Assembly: GCF_003589595.1 (NCBI RefSeq)
Contig: NW_020653945.1
Span: 8,413,932-8,477,931, forward strand
DNA from: Hyposmocoma kahamanoa
Taxonomy: Eukaryota > Arthropoda > Insecta > Lepidoptera > Cosmopterigidae
Direction of reading: 5' to 3'
DNA length: 64,000 nt
Positions 56,263 to 64,000 of this stretch are shown in pieces. A model generated the notes under the pieces. It had not been told where the DNA came from. It worked only from the letters and a program-made list of their open reading frames with translations, and ran no database searches. The position numbers and the translations under genes are program-made. The stretch's first letter is position 1, and each line of letters starts with the position of its first letter.

Positions 56263-56521
56263 ACATAGCGCACATGAAACCAAACACTGTCGTAACTCAA
56301 AAACGATGGAATTGAGAAAACACAATATGAAAGTTAAACAAATGATTGAATGGAACCAATACATTTATACTCTCGATTATAAGTAATTATTATGCATAAA
56401 CAAAAATAATTCCATTATTCGCAATATGATTCATTTAGATTTGTTTTTTATTTTCAAATCGTATTTTCTCAATCCCATCATTTTTGAGTTACGACAGCAC
56501 TTCGTTTCATGTGCAGTATGT
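56263..56521. mobile_element. Foldback element with about 60-bp inverted arms
   Basis: Left ACATAGCGCACATGAAACC, CTGTCGTAACTCAAAAACGA and TGGAATTGAGAAAACACAAT; the right arm inverse is ACATACTGCACATGAAACG, CTGTCGTAACTCAAAAATGA and TGGGATTGAGAAAATACGAT. About 60 bp pair with few mismatches around an AT-rich 135-bp centre. No target duplication is certain, so the superfamily is open. Confidence 0.75.
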
Positions 56522-56789
56522 CACTAAACTTATTATTACAGATAAAAAATATTATAAATTATTACAAAGATAGAATGTAGTTACTATTTGCGACTAACAA
56601 CCAAACATAAAATGGTGGTGTAAAAAGGCCACGTCAAAAACCAATGAATTAATAGACAAACAAATCCAATCAAAAAGAGGTTTCTCTTAAAATATTATTA
56701 TTCTTTGATAGGTTGAACAAATACACTTGTTTAAAAAATATATATTTTATGTATTGAGTATCATCATATGTTTTTATAATCATGATATC

Positions 56790-56985
56790 CATCTATTTTT
56801 TGTGAAAATACTCCACTAGTTACTTTGTTATTATTACTGATAGAAAGATCGCACCACAAACTGAAATTCCTTCGACCCAATTGGGCTCGAACCAATGTCT
56901 GTCGCCTCAACTTGGATACAAGGTCTGAAGGAATTTTTCTTTGTGTTTGTTCAATCCTTGTGTGAATAATAAAAAAAAATAGTTA
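56790..56985. repeat. SINE-C, rearranged copy
   Basis: TTTTTTGTGAAAATACTCCA and a minus-strand T-arm (AATTCCTTCGACCCAATTGG, GCTCGAACC) are followed by a plus-strand GAAGGAATTTTTC and GTTCAATCCTTGTG. Two tail pieces meet head to head. Confidence 0.5.
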
Positions 56986-57400
56986 CAACAGCAAGTGAAG
57001 CTACTTTAACTGGGCAATTGTAAATCGATATGACGAAGTTAAACTATTGGTTAATGTATCGATGACTGGTAAGACGAGACGGTATCCAACCCACACATCG
57101 ACGCCACTGATCTTTTGGTATGCGTTCTAGCTGCTAACAGTATTAAGAATATAATATTTATTTTATTTTATAAATATAATTTCATTTTTTTCTATGATAA
57201 CAAGTGATAAAGAGGAACTCTACTGCTACTTGGATCCATGGTTTGTTAGTATTTAGCTCATGACTACGTCAGTATACATATTTTACACAAGACAACAAAA
57301 AATAAAAACTAAAACTAAAAAACTTATAGAAAAACTTTTAAAATGACTCGAAAAAATTTGAAAATCAATATCAAATCAAAATCAAAGGTCATTATTAAAT
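56986..57400. other. No feature recognised
   Basis: AT-rich unique sequence. Confidence 0.45.
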
Positions 57401-57476
57401 ACAGTCAAGAGCACATTAAACATGTGCAAAATATTGAATTTTTCAAACTTGACGTACTCTAGCATGGCTCTTATAC
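57401..57476. repeat. Short MITE related to 46138-46247
   Basis: It starts TACAGTCAAGAGCACATTAA and ends CAAACTTGACGTACTCTAG. The arms pair imperfectly and the element is only about 70 bp. Confidence 0.5.
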
Positions 57477-57979
57477 CACAAAATTATAAATATTGGAGGA
57501 CGAGAAAGCTTTATAATAAGTACCTTTTAATTATTTACTTACGTAATTCACTCTGTCATGAAATGTAATTTAAAATATTGTTAATAACTTCATTACGAAT
57601 AAACATTACATTAGAATCATAGGAAATAATCGAATGTTGACCATACGGTATTATTTTAAGTTGTTAATTAAAAGCAGGCACATTATTAAAAAAATTAACA
57701 TATTTTTAAAACCCAGAGTTATTTTATAATTGAAACTCGTAAAAATAAGTATTTCTAATTACTTAATTGCCGCCAAGACTAATTAACTAATTATCAGTTT
57801 AATGAATACAGTTTTAATTTAAATAGTTTTGGTTTAAATTCCATTGTTTCTGTTTTATTTACAGTTAAACATTTTATAATTAGTTGATTTAAATTTTTAT
57901 TGTAATGTATCGTTACTTACTATATTTTTAGGGCATAATAAAATGTATGTTAAAAAAATATCCACTTCAAATAATCCTT
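57477..57979. other. No feature recognised
   Basis: Very AT-rich spacer. Confidence 0.45.
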
Positions 57980-58217
57980 CAACTGCCTCCGTGACCGAGC
58001 GATTACCATGCTGGACTGCCACGCAGAGGTCCCGGGTTCGATTCCCGGGTCGGGAGAAACATTTGTGTGGCCAACATTTATTTTTCTCTTGGGTGTGGGT
58101 GTAATTTGTGGTTGCCTTTTATTTCTCTCGTGTGCGTGTGTGTGTCAATAGCTTTCGCGATACAGGGTTTTCCTAGCGCGAGGCTTTGAGTGTGTGCGTT
58201 ATTATTATTATTATTCA
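57980..58217 (+). repeat. SINE-A copy 7
   Basis: CAACTGCCTCCGTGACCGAG, with the best T-arm of the family (CCCGGGTTCGATTCCCGGG pairs perfectly), an ATTTATTTTTCTCTTGGGTG body that includes a second TTTATTTCTCTCGTG unit, and a GTGCG(TTA)n tail of about six repeats. Confidence 0.8.
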
Positions 58218-58503
58218 GGGGTTGTATAATGAAACAAGCAGGTTGGCATTACCAATTTGGCAACGCTGCAACACACTGCCTACCTAACTGTCTTTGCAGT
58301 TGCCATCGTCGTCGCCGCGTCCTATGGGTCATAGTGCATTGACACATAAAAACGTTTAATAATTTATTTACATTTTACTGAATTTACAAGTAACAGTGTG
58401 GTGTATACATTAAGAGTCTATAAATGGCTTTGGTTGACACAACAGTGATAGTGTTGAATCAATCGCTTTGAAAAAAATATATAGTAAAATTGACGATATA
58501 CAC

Positions 58504-58731
58504 CATTGACTTACAAATAAATGGACGACGGGTCTAATACAAAAACCACGAAAAAAATGTCCCAAGTCAACCTATTCGAAATTTAAATTGTAATGTCATC
58601 GCAGTATCGCGCTGTCAGTCGAACAAATGAAGACTAAAGCGGAGTTTGGCGCTCTGTATACGATTTTAGCGCCTTACAAGTGCGGACACTTTTTAGCGCG
58701 GACCCGACGTCCATATAATTGTAAGTCAATG
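58504..58731. mobile_element. MITE with 8-bp target duplication (228 bp)
   Basis: The left end CATTGACTTACAAATAAATG and the inverse of the right end, CATTGACTTACAATTATATG, extend to about 31 bp with three mismatches. ATATACAC is present directly outside both ends (58496-58503, 58732-58739). An 8-bp duplication indicates a hAT- or P-type transposase source. The interior has no transposase motif, and the 71-residue frame in it is spurious. Confidence 0.85.
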
Positions 58732-58739
58732 ATATACAC

Positions 58740-59224
58740 TGATTACTTACGGTGTGAAAACACGCTTCCTAAAAATTTTCATGATAGAAAAAAAACACAA
58801 AGTTGCCTCGAAATTTTACAAGAAAACCGCTGTATTCAATAGGTATTTTACATACACCAATGATGTTTTTTTATATCAACTGAACTAAATAGAACACGTA
58901 TACTATACGACATACATTTTTCAAATACCTTTAATTTCGCTTGTAAAAAACTAAATTCTGAAATAAAGCCAGTGTCCCCGCCTCTCGACCCAAGCAAAAG
59001 GAACCGTATTAGTACGGGAAAGATTTTAATTCGAGGTAGTATAGATTCTTAAAGCTTGTGATCAATATCTACCCTCTTTATCATAACTAACGTATCAGCA
59101 ACACGAGATCTGCAACACTCTCTAATCGGTTTTATAATATGTTACTTAGTTTTAGTTTTATTGTTAAGTAAAATCAGTACTTGACATTTTTTTTATATGA
59201 AAATAAAATTTTTCGTGCGTATAC
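58740..59224. other. No feature recognised
   Basis: AT-rich unique sequence. Confidence 0.45.
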
Positions 59225-59286
59225 CTCGAAAGTTACTGAAATGCAAATGCGTTAGTTATGACAAGGCGGGTAGAATACCAGGCAAT
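59225..59286 (+). repeat. Repeat J copy 2
   Basis: GAAAGTTACTGAAATGCAAA, TGCGTTAGTTATGACAAGG, CGGGTAGAAT and CAGGCAAT; see 50945-51008. Confidence 0.55.
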
Positions 59287-59404
59287 ATAAGAAAATGGAA
59301 GTCAAAAACGTCTCCGCTGCCGATGCATTACCGTGATTACCAAGAAGTCTTATGTGGATTAAACCAGGAAACTTAAAAAGAAAACTGCCACCAAAACCAG
59401 TAAT

Positions 59405-59646
59405 CGCTTTTTTTATGACACGCCTAGACATTACAGTTGCCGTGCCACTCAGAACTTTAAATCGCAAAGATCTGAGGGGCATTGCCACTGCGCCCGTCAG
59501 CCTGGGCCTGTAATTTCACTAGCACGTTTATTTACACTTCAAAACCGGAACGCAGTAATACTCACATTACTGCTTGGCGGCAGAAATAGTAAAGTGGTAC
59601 TACTTTCCTGGACGAACTCTTTCACAGGGAGCTTTACTTCTACTAA
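59405..59646 (-). repeat. R290 copy m
   Basis: ATGACACGCCTAGACATTAC, GTTGCCGTGCCACTCAGAAC, AAATCGCAAAGATCTGAGG, CAGTAATACTCACATTACTG and GACGAACTCTTTCACAGGG. The 3' 45 bp (CGTCCCGTCACTTGG..) are missing. Confidence 0.75.
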
Positions 59647-60032
59647 ATCACATAATTTATCTATGATGTGTATAGGTGTTGTATAATAACATGATATGGT
59701 ATCACGTATACCTAACACAAATAATATTATTACAGGTAGCCAGTTCAACCGTGCTTTTTTGCAGTAAAACTTGTTGAGCTGCGCTTGCGCTGCGCGACCA
59801 CGGGGTGCACTCAACCGTCAAAGTTTCGTTACCAACAACAGACTTAACCATTTTTGGCTTCTGTGCCCATCCTGGCACCTACTTTTTTTAAAGATATTGG
59901 CTTCCCTCAAATCATTATTAACTTTATAGGTTAAGTGCGTAACATGCGAAAGCCGCATGGATTATAAATTATTTCACAAATGAAAACGAAAATAAAAAAT
60001 GTTTATTTTTTTTTCTTTATACCTAGTGACAT
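59647..60032. other. No feature recognised
   Basis: Unique sequence with a short GC patch, TGCGCTTGCGCTGCGCGACC, near 59785. Confidence 0.4.
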
Positions 60033-60239
60033 TAACTGCCCCTGTGGCCGAATGGTTACCATGCCAGACTGCCACACAGAGGTACCAAGTTCGATTCCCA
60101 AGCAGGGACAAATATTTGCATGGCCAACATTTATTTCTCTCGTGAGTTTGGGTGTAGTTTGTGGTTGTATATGTGTGTGTCCACGGCACCCGCGGCCCAG
60201 GGTTTCCCTAGTGCGGGGCTATGTTGAGTATGTGCGTTA
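60033..60239 (+). repeat. SINE-A copy 8
   Basis: TAACTGCCCCTGTGGCCGAA, AAGTTCGATTCCCAAG, TTTCTCTCGTGAGTTTGGGT, GGGTTTCCCTAGTGCGGGGC and GTTGAGTATGTGCGTTAG. The T-arm stem is eroded. A GC-rich block follows without a gap. Confidence 0.8.
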
Positions 60240-60834
60240 GGCGATTATCACACTGCACCGCGCCCCGCGACGGAGCGCGGAGCTGCGTTTTTAACGTTGT
60301 AATACCTCAGTTTGTATGGAAAACACATGCCGTCGAACACACAGACAACGCTTCTCCAGCGCGCGCGGTGGGGTGCGACGAACCGCAGGGTATGGCACAC
60401 TGCGCTCCGCACTACCGCGCAAATTTGTAAGCTTAAGGACATGTTCGGTTTCCTACATATATCTCGATTCTCGACGTCGATAAATTTACATTTGCTATTG
60501 AAAATCGACCAAATTTATCTTCATATTATCTTAAATCTTTGTAATGAAGTTGAAATTATCCATTTATCAATCTGGTTCGTAAAAAGGGATGTATCCAATA
60601 TCTTTGGTGTCTTTTTACTTGAGTAAACAAAAACCAAACAAACAGTATAACTGCAGCGTCCTGAATGAGTTCTGTATTATTAACCATTCTTGTCAAAGAA
60701 GGATCTCGGCTACATATACAATCACTACGGAGATCAACTGCAAAGCGAGTACTTTAAATGATATTATAGATATCTCGTATGTGTATCTATACACAATAAT
60801 TTAATGTAAAATTAAGACTGGATGATACTACTAT
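60240..60834. other. GC-rich block, then AT-rich spacer
   Basis: 60240-60420 contains CCGCGCCCCGCGACGGAGCG, TTTTAACGTTGTAATACCTC and CACTGCGCTCCGCACTACCG, with TCACACTGCACCGCG and GGCACACTGCGCTCCG as similar ends. I suspect an unclassified MITE. The rest is unique. Confidence 0.4.
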
Positions 60835-61135
60835 GTACTGGATGGTACTAACTGGGTGATAAATCTGTCATAGATTTCTCATAGATGGCGCTACGACTAA
60901 AAAGTCGTTGAAAGAAAAATTCGTGAGGTCCGTTGGTTCGTTCCGTGGCTTAGTTGGTATAGCGTCTGGCACGGTATGCAAGAAGACGTCGTTTCAAATC
61001 CGACCGGATCGAAGGAATTTTTTCTGAGTGTTTTTTCTGAGTGTTCGATCTTTGTATTAATAATTATAACAAACTAGCGGAGTAATTTCACAAAAAATAA
61101 TTGAATATCAATTCAATAAAAATTTAATTAACACT
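60835..61135 (+). repeat. SINE-C copy, best preserved
   Basis: CATAGATTTCTCATAGATGG, CGCTACGACTAAAAAGTCG, CCGTGGCTTAGTTGGTATAG (A box), GTTTCAAATCCGACCGGATC (B box altered), GAGTGTTCGATCTTTGT and GAGTAATTTCACAAAAAATA. It lacks the inverted flank seen at 46.4 and 47.3 kb, so it shows the unrearranged module order. Confidence 0.75.
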
Positions 61136-63345
61136 GGATTGTTAAGTAAATCATTATTTATGCGTTTTGACAACTCTATTTTTCCTTAGACCGCCAGGCG
61201 CAAATAGTCAGATTATAACTAGAAAAGCGCTCATTGGAATTGAAATGGGTTTGTTTTTTATTGCAAAATTAAGGTATTATTAAGTTTGGGACTGACAGGA
61301 AGACCAGCTCTTCCATTTCTCTTTAGTAGTAGAAATAATACTATTACTAATAGTAAAAAACAACTAACAAAATAAATAGATATCCATGAGATTATATACA
61401 TTGGGAGATAGTTCGTTAAATATAGGTACATATCAACAAAATCATCACAAATTTTTATTATTTTTTTTATGGCAGTACCTTGTTTCGCACCAAAATTCCT
61501 GTTAGACACGTAGGTTGCACAAAAAAATGCTATATGCTACTTTTGTTACAAAAATAAAACTTTTCCTTATAGGTAAATGTGCAATGCAATTCTCACAAAT
61601 GGAAACTTTTTAATGAAGTTAGTTTTCTCTACCCTGCAATTACAAATGGTGCGCGAAATACGCAGTTAATTCTGTGTTTTATTGCAAGTAAAACATTATT
61701 TAGTTTCATCATGTCGTCTGTTTTTCTGATCTGCCCCACCCCTTTCCGTAGTGTGTAGAGTTGCACTATTAGAAATAACGTATGTATTAGTGTTTTAAAC
61801 TCAGTATATCTGCTTCAAAAGTTAACAGGAAAGTACGTCCAAACACGATAAAGGTAAGTAACTATGCTTTATCGCGTTATGGTACGAAAATTTGAAAATT
61901 TTAAAGAAAAGTAATTAACTATATGAAAACGTCACATAATTGCATATTGCTAAATGCAAATATTTAAATTGTTTCTGTAAAAAATAAAATGTGAAATCAT
62001 TACATTCTTGCAAATTAACGCGGAAAACCATGGTATTTATAATAAGCATTTGTTTACTTCAAAGTCAATTTCCGGTGAAATAATTGTTTTTCCTATAATT
62101 ACAGCGATATAGCCAATGAAATTTTAGACGTACTTTTTTAACCAAAAAGCAAAACGTTGTATAGTATATCATAAACTCAATTAGATTCTGTGTATAGCTC
62201 ATTCATCGCACAAAAGCATGTTTATGTATAGTGTACCTACGCGGCGTGGCGTTTGCCTGCTGTGTGTTGACATTCTTCGTATTGTGCGTGCGAGTCGTTA
62301 ATAATAAAATTGTTACTAAATGCATTTATCAATAGTATCTACATATTCACTATTTAATCAAGGTATCCTCCTAATTTCACTTAGAATACTAGAATTCATA
62401 AGCGTGACGGTCATTATTAAAAACTAAATTTTCTGATGCATTTGCGGTTTATGGAAATGCATTCGACTTCATTTCTATGATATTTGTATTTGTATATTAT
62501 TATAAGATGTCATAGAAATTACAGCTAATATATCTGTATAAACTGTTAATGCATGGCATCGTAGAATCAAGGACTACTAATGTTGTTTATACGTTACCAA
62601 ATGCCATTTGCAACTCTAGTAACGTTGGTGAGTCGGGGATGTGCGCACAGTGCCCGCTAATTCGCTTATGAATAGTAAGTAACAAGCGGCCGTCGCTCGC
62701 AAAGCATTAATGGCTTGTGTTTTTGCCACCTACACCATGATTACTTCTTGTAAAACGGTTGTTTCTTGCTATTATTCAGTGTTTTGCGAACTAAGTGCTA
62801 CGAGTTATCTCGTTTTTCATCGCAATCGGTTTCCACGTCATTACGCCCCGCGCTCGATACCCTTACGACGATCAATTGTTATTTTTGTGCACATTTAGTA
62901 CTTTTTAGTACTAAAGTTGAATTTATTGAAGCTAGTCCGCAATGATTTCAATCCGGATTCAACTAGATAATAGATAATAAGTATTTGTAGACATTCAAGT
63001 ACCTACCACAATAATACAATAGAAGTGTTTAGTGAGGGCGTGACACGTGTGCCAACAGTATGCGTAGTTCCTCATACTTGAGCTCAATCCACACTTCTGG
63101 ATTGTACATTATGGTCGTGTCAATTATCCCGCACAAAGCCACGAAAATCGTGGGAAAATACCTTACTTTGCTACGTTCCAGTGCAAAAATAATAGTCGCA
63201 CCTAAACGATAAGTATAAGTACCACTTACATAAACAATATTTACAAAGTAATTACTACATTTGAAAATGGAACTCTTTGGCTGTAGAATACAGTTTGTTA
63301 CATCTGACTGTCACTTGTTTTTACATTATGGCGTCATTTTAGAAA
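61136..63345. other. Long unique stretch, no gene
   Basis: Free of the window's repeat families. A less AT-rich patch at 62630-62900 contains TCAGTG at 62776-62781 (initiator-like) with AGTTAT about 26 bp downstream, a near-miss for a DPE. No domain in any frame. Confidence 0.4.
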
Positions 63346-63363
63346 TTGGTTGTCTCCATCACC

Positions 63364-64000
63364 ATGGATTTAACTCATGAAAATTTTCGTAGTATGATTT
63401 TCTACGACTTTAAGTGTAATTTAACAGCTCAGCGAAGCTTCGCTTGGCTTCAGACTGTTTTTGGCGATGAAGCAACACGCAAAGCGACTATTTATAGCTG
63501 GTTTGCAGAATTCAAACGCGGTCGTGTGAATCTCAGTGACGAATTTCGTGATGGTAGCTCGTCCACTGCAGTGAACAACAAAAACATCGATGGTGTGCGC
63601 CGTATGATCAAAACAGACAGGCATGTGATATACCATGGGATTCGGGCGTCTTTAGTATAGGCATGAGTCAAATACAATCAACACTACACAAACGTTTGCA
63701 TGTGAAAAAGCTGTGCTCTGGGTGGATCCCACACAACAAATTGTGTGGGATCAATCATCTTTGAGCCTCAGTCAAAACCTTAGTTTTGACAATCATCTTT
63801 GAGCCTTAGCTCAAAGATGATTGCTTCTTTTTTTAATAAAACTGGACACGTGGCTACTGTTGCTTTGGAGAATCGTTGTACCGTGAATAGTGATTGGTAC
63901 ACGACCATTTCTTTCCCCGGAAGTTATTGACAAACTCTGTAAAAATAACCGTAAACGCCGTATCATCTTGCGCCACGATAATGCCAGTTCTCACACGCCA
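63364..64000 (+). pseudogene. Mariner transposase, broken and window-truncated
   Basis: The start MDLTHENFR and DFKCNLTAQ, VFGDEATRKATIYSWFAEFK, GRVNLSDEFRDG, NIDGVRRMIKTDRHVIYHGI form the two helix-turn-helix regions of a mariner transposase. One base is missing near 63654. The frame then resumes with MSQIQSTLHKRLHVKKLC and GWIPHN. A deletion follows that removes the segment carrying the first catalytic aspartate, replaced by foldback filler (63741-63808). The protein resumes with KMIASFFNKTGHVATVALEN, then after another frameshift EVIDKLCKNNRKRRIILRHD and NASSHT, which includes the second aspartate. It cannot encode an active enzyme. I use ATG 63364, not the in-frame codon 18 nt upstream, because conserved residues start there. 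No left inverted repeat was recognised. Confidence 0.85.
63725..63823. repeat. Three consecutive hairpins in the mariner deletion
   Basis: Hairpin 1: GATCCCACACAA (63725-63736), CAAA, TTGTGTGGGATC. Hairpin 2: GTCAAAAC (63771-63778), CTTA, GTTTTGAC. Hairpin 3: CAATCATCTTTGAGC (63790-63804), CTTA, GCTCAAAGATGATTG. All arms are perfect. The outer arms are mariner coding sequence; the inner arms are inverse copies of them. CAATCATCTTTGAGCCT is also present as a direct copy at 63752. Confidence 0.9.

Noticed and set aside
62776..62808. Initiator plus DPE promoter
   Set aside because: The DPE-like AGTTAT is two bases off the required position and no transcript evidence or exon follows.

Overview
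The window looks like AT-rich nuclear DNA of an insect, most probably a moth or butterfly (Lepidoptera). The grounds are the mixture of transposable-element families: tRNA-headed SINEs in many copies, RTE-like and jockey-like non-LTR retrotransposon tails, mariner and Tc1 transposons, and small foldback elements. I recognise several of these families as common in lepidopteran genomes. This is recollection plus sequence pattern, not a database result. I found no rRNA, functional tRNA, CRISPR or prokaryotic-type operon, and no host gene exon I would defend. The window reads as an intergenic region or a very large intron.

Only one long open reading frame looks functional: a 343-residue Tc1-type DD34E transposase at 23584-24615. 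It lies inside a complete 1542-bp element (23334-24875) with perfect 26-bp terminal inverted repeats, a TA target duplication, a TATA/initiator promoter and a poly(A) signal. At the right edge (63364-64000) is a decayed mariner transposase. It has a one-base frameshift, and a large internal deletion has been filled with foldback DNA that copies both deletion edges.

Most other identifiable sequence is short dispersed repeats. SINE-A has eight copies. SINE-B, tRNA-headed with a GAT-rich 3' tail, has five. SINE-C is a modular tRNA-headed repeat with palindromic flanks. Thirteen copies or fragments of a roughly 290-bp repeat, here called R290, carry two conserved hairpins. Two further families (E, with GAAGTCGGT ends; F, with a CGTTTCGGG core) recur along the window. 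Small non-autonomous DNA elements with readable target duplications sit at 46138-46247 (TA), 52718-53005 (TAA, PIF/Harbinger-like) and 58504-58731 (8 bp, hAT- or P-like). Non-LTR tails lie at about 0.4, 9.5, 15.2, 37.5, 42.7, 45.8 and 51.9 kb.

Between repeats lie long stretches without recognisable genes, notably 10.4-13.2, 18.6-21.7, 25.6-28.3, 33.6-35.2 and 61.1-63.3 kb. A few GC-rich or motif-rich islands within them are possible regulatory DNA. The best, at 29225-29530, could be a promoter with a short first exon. The main structural theme is foldback DNA: perfect or near-perfect short palindromes with 0-4 nt loops recur from end to end.
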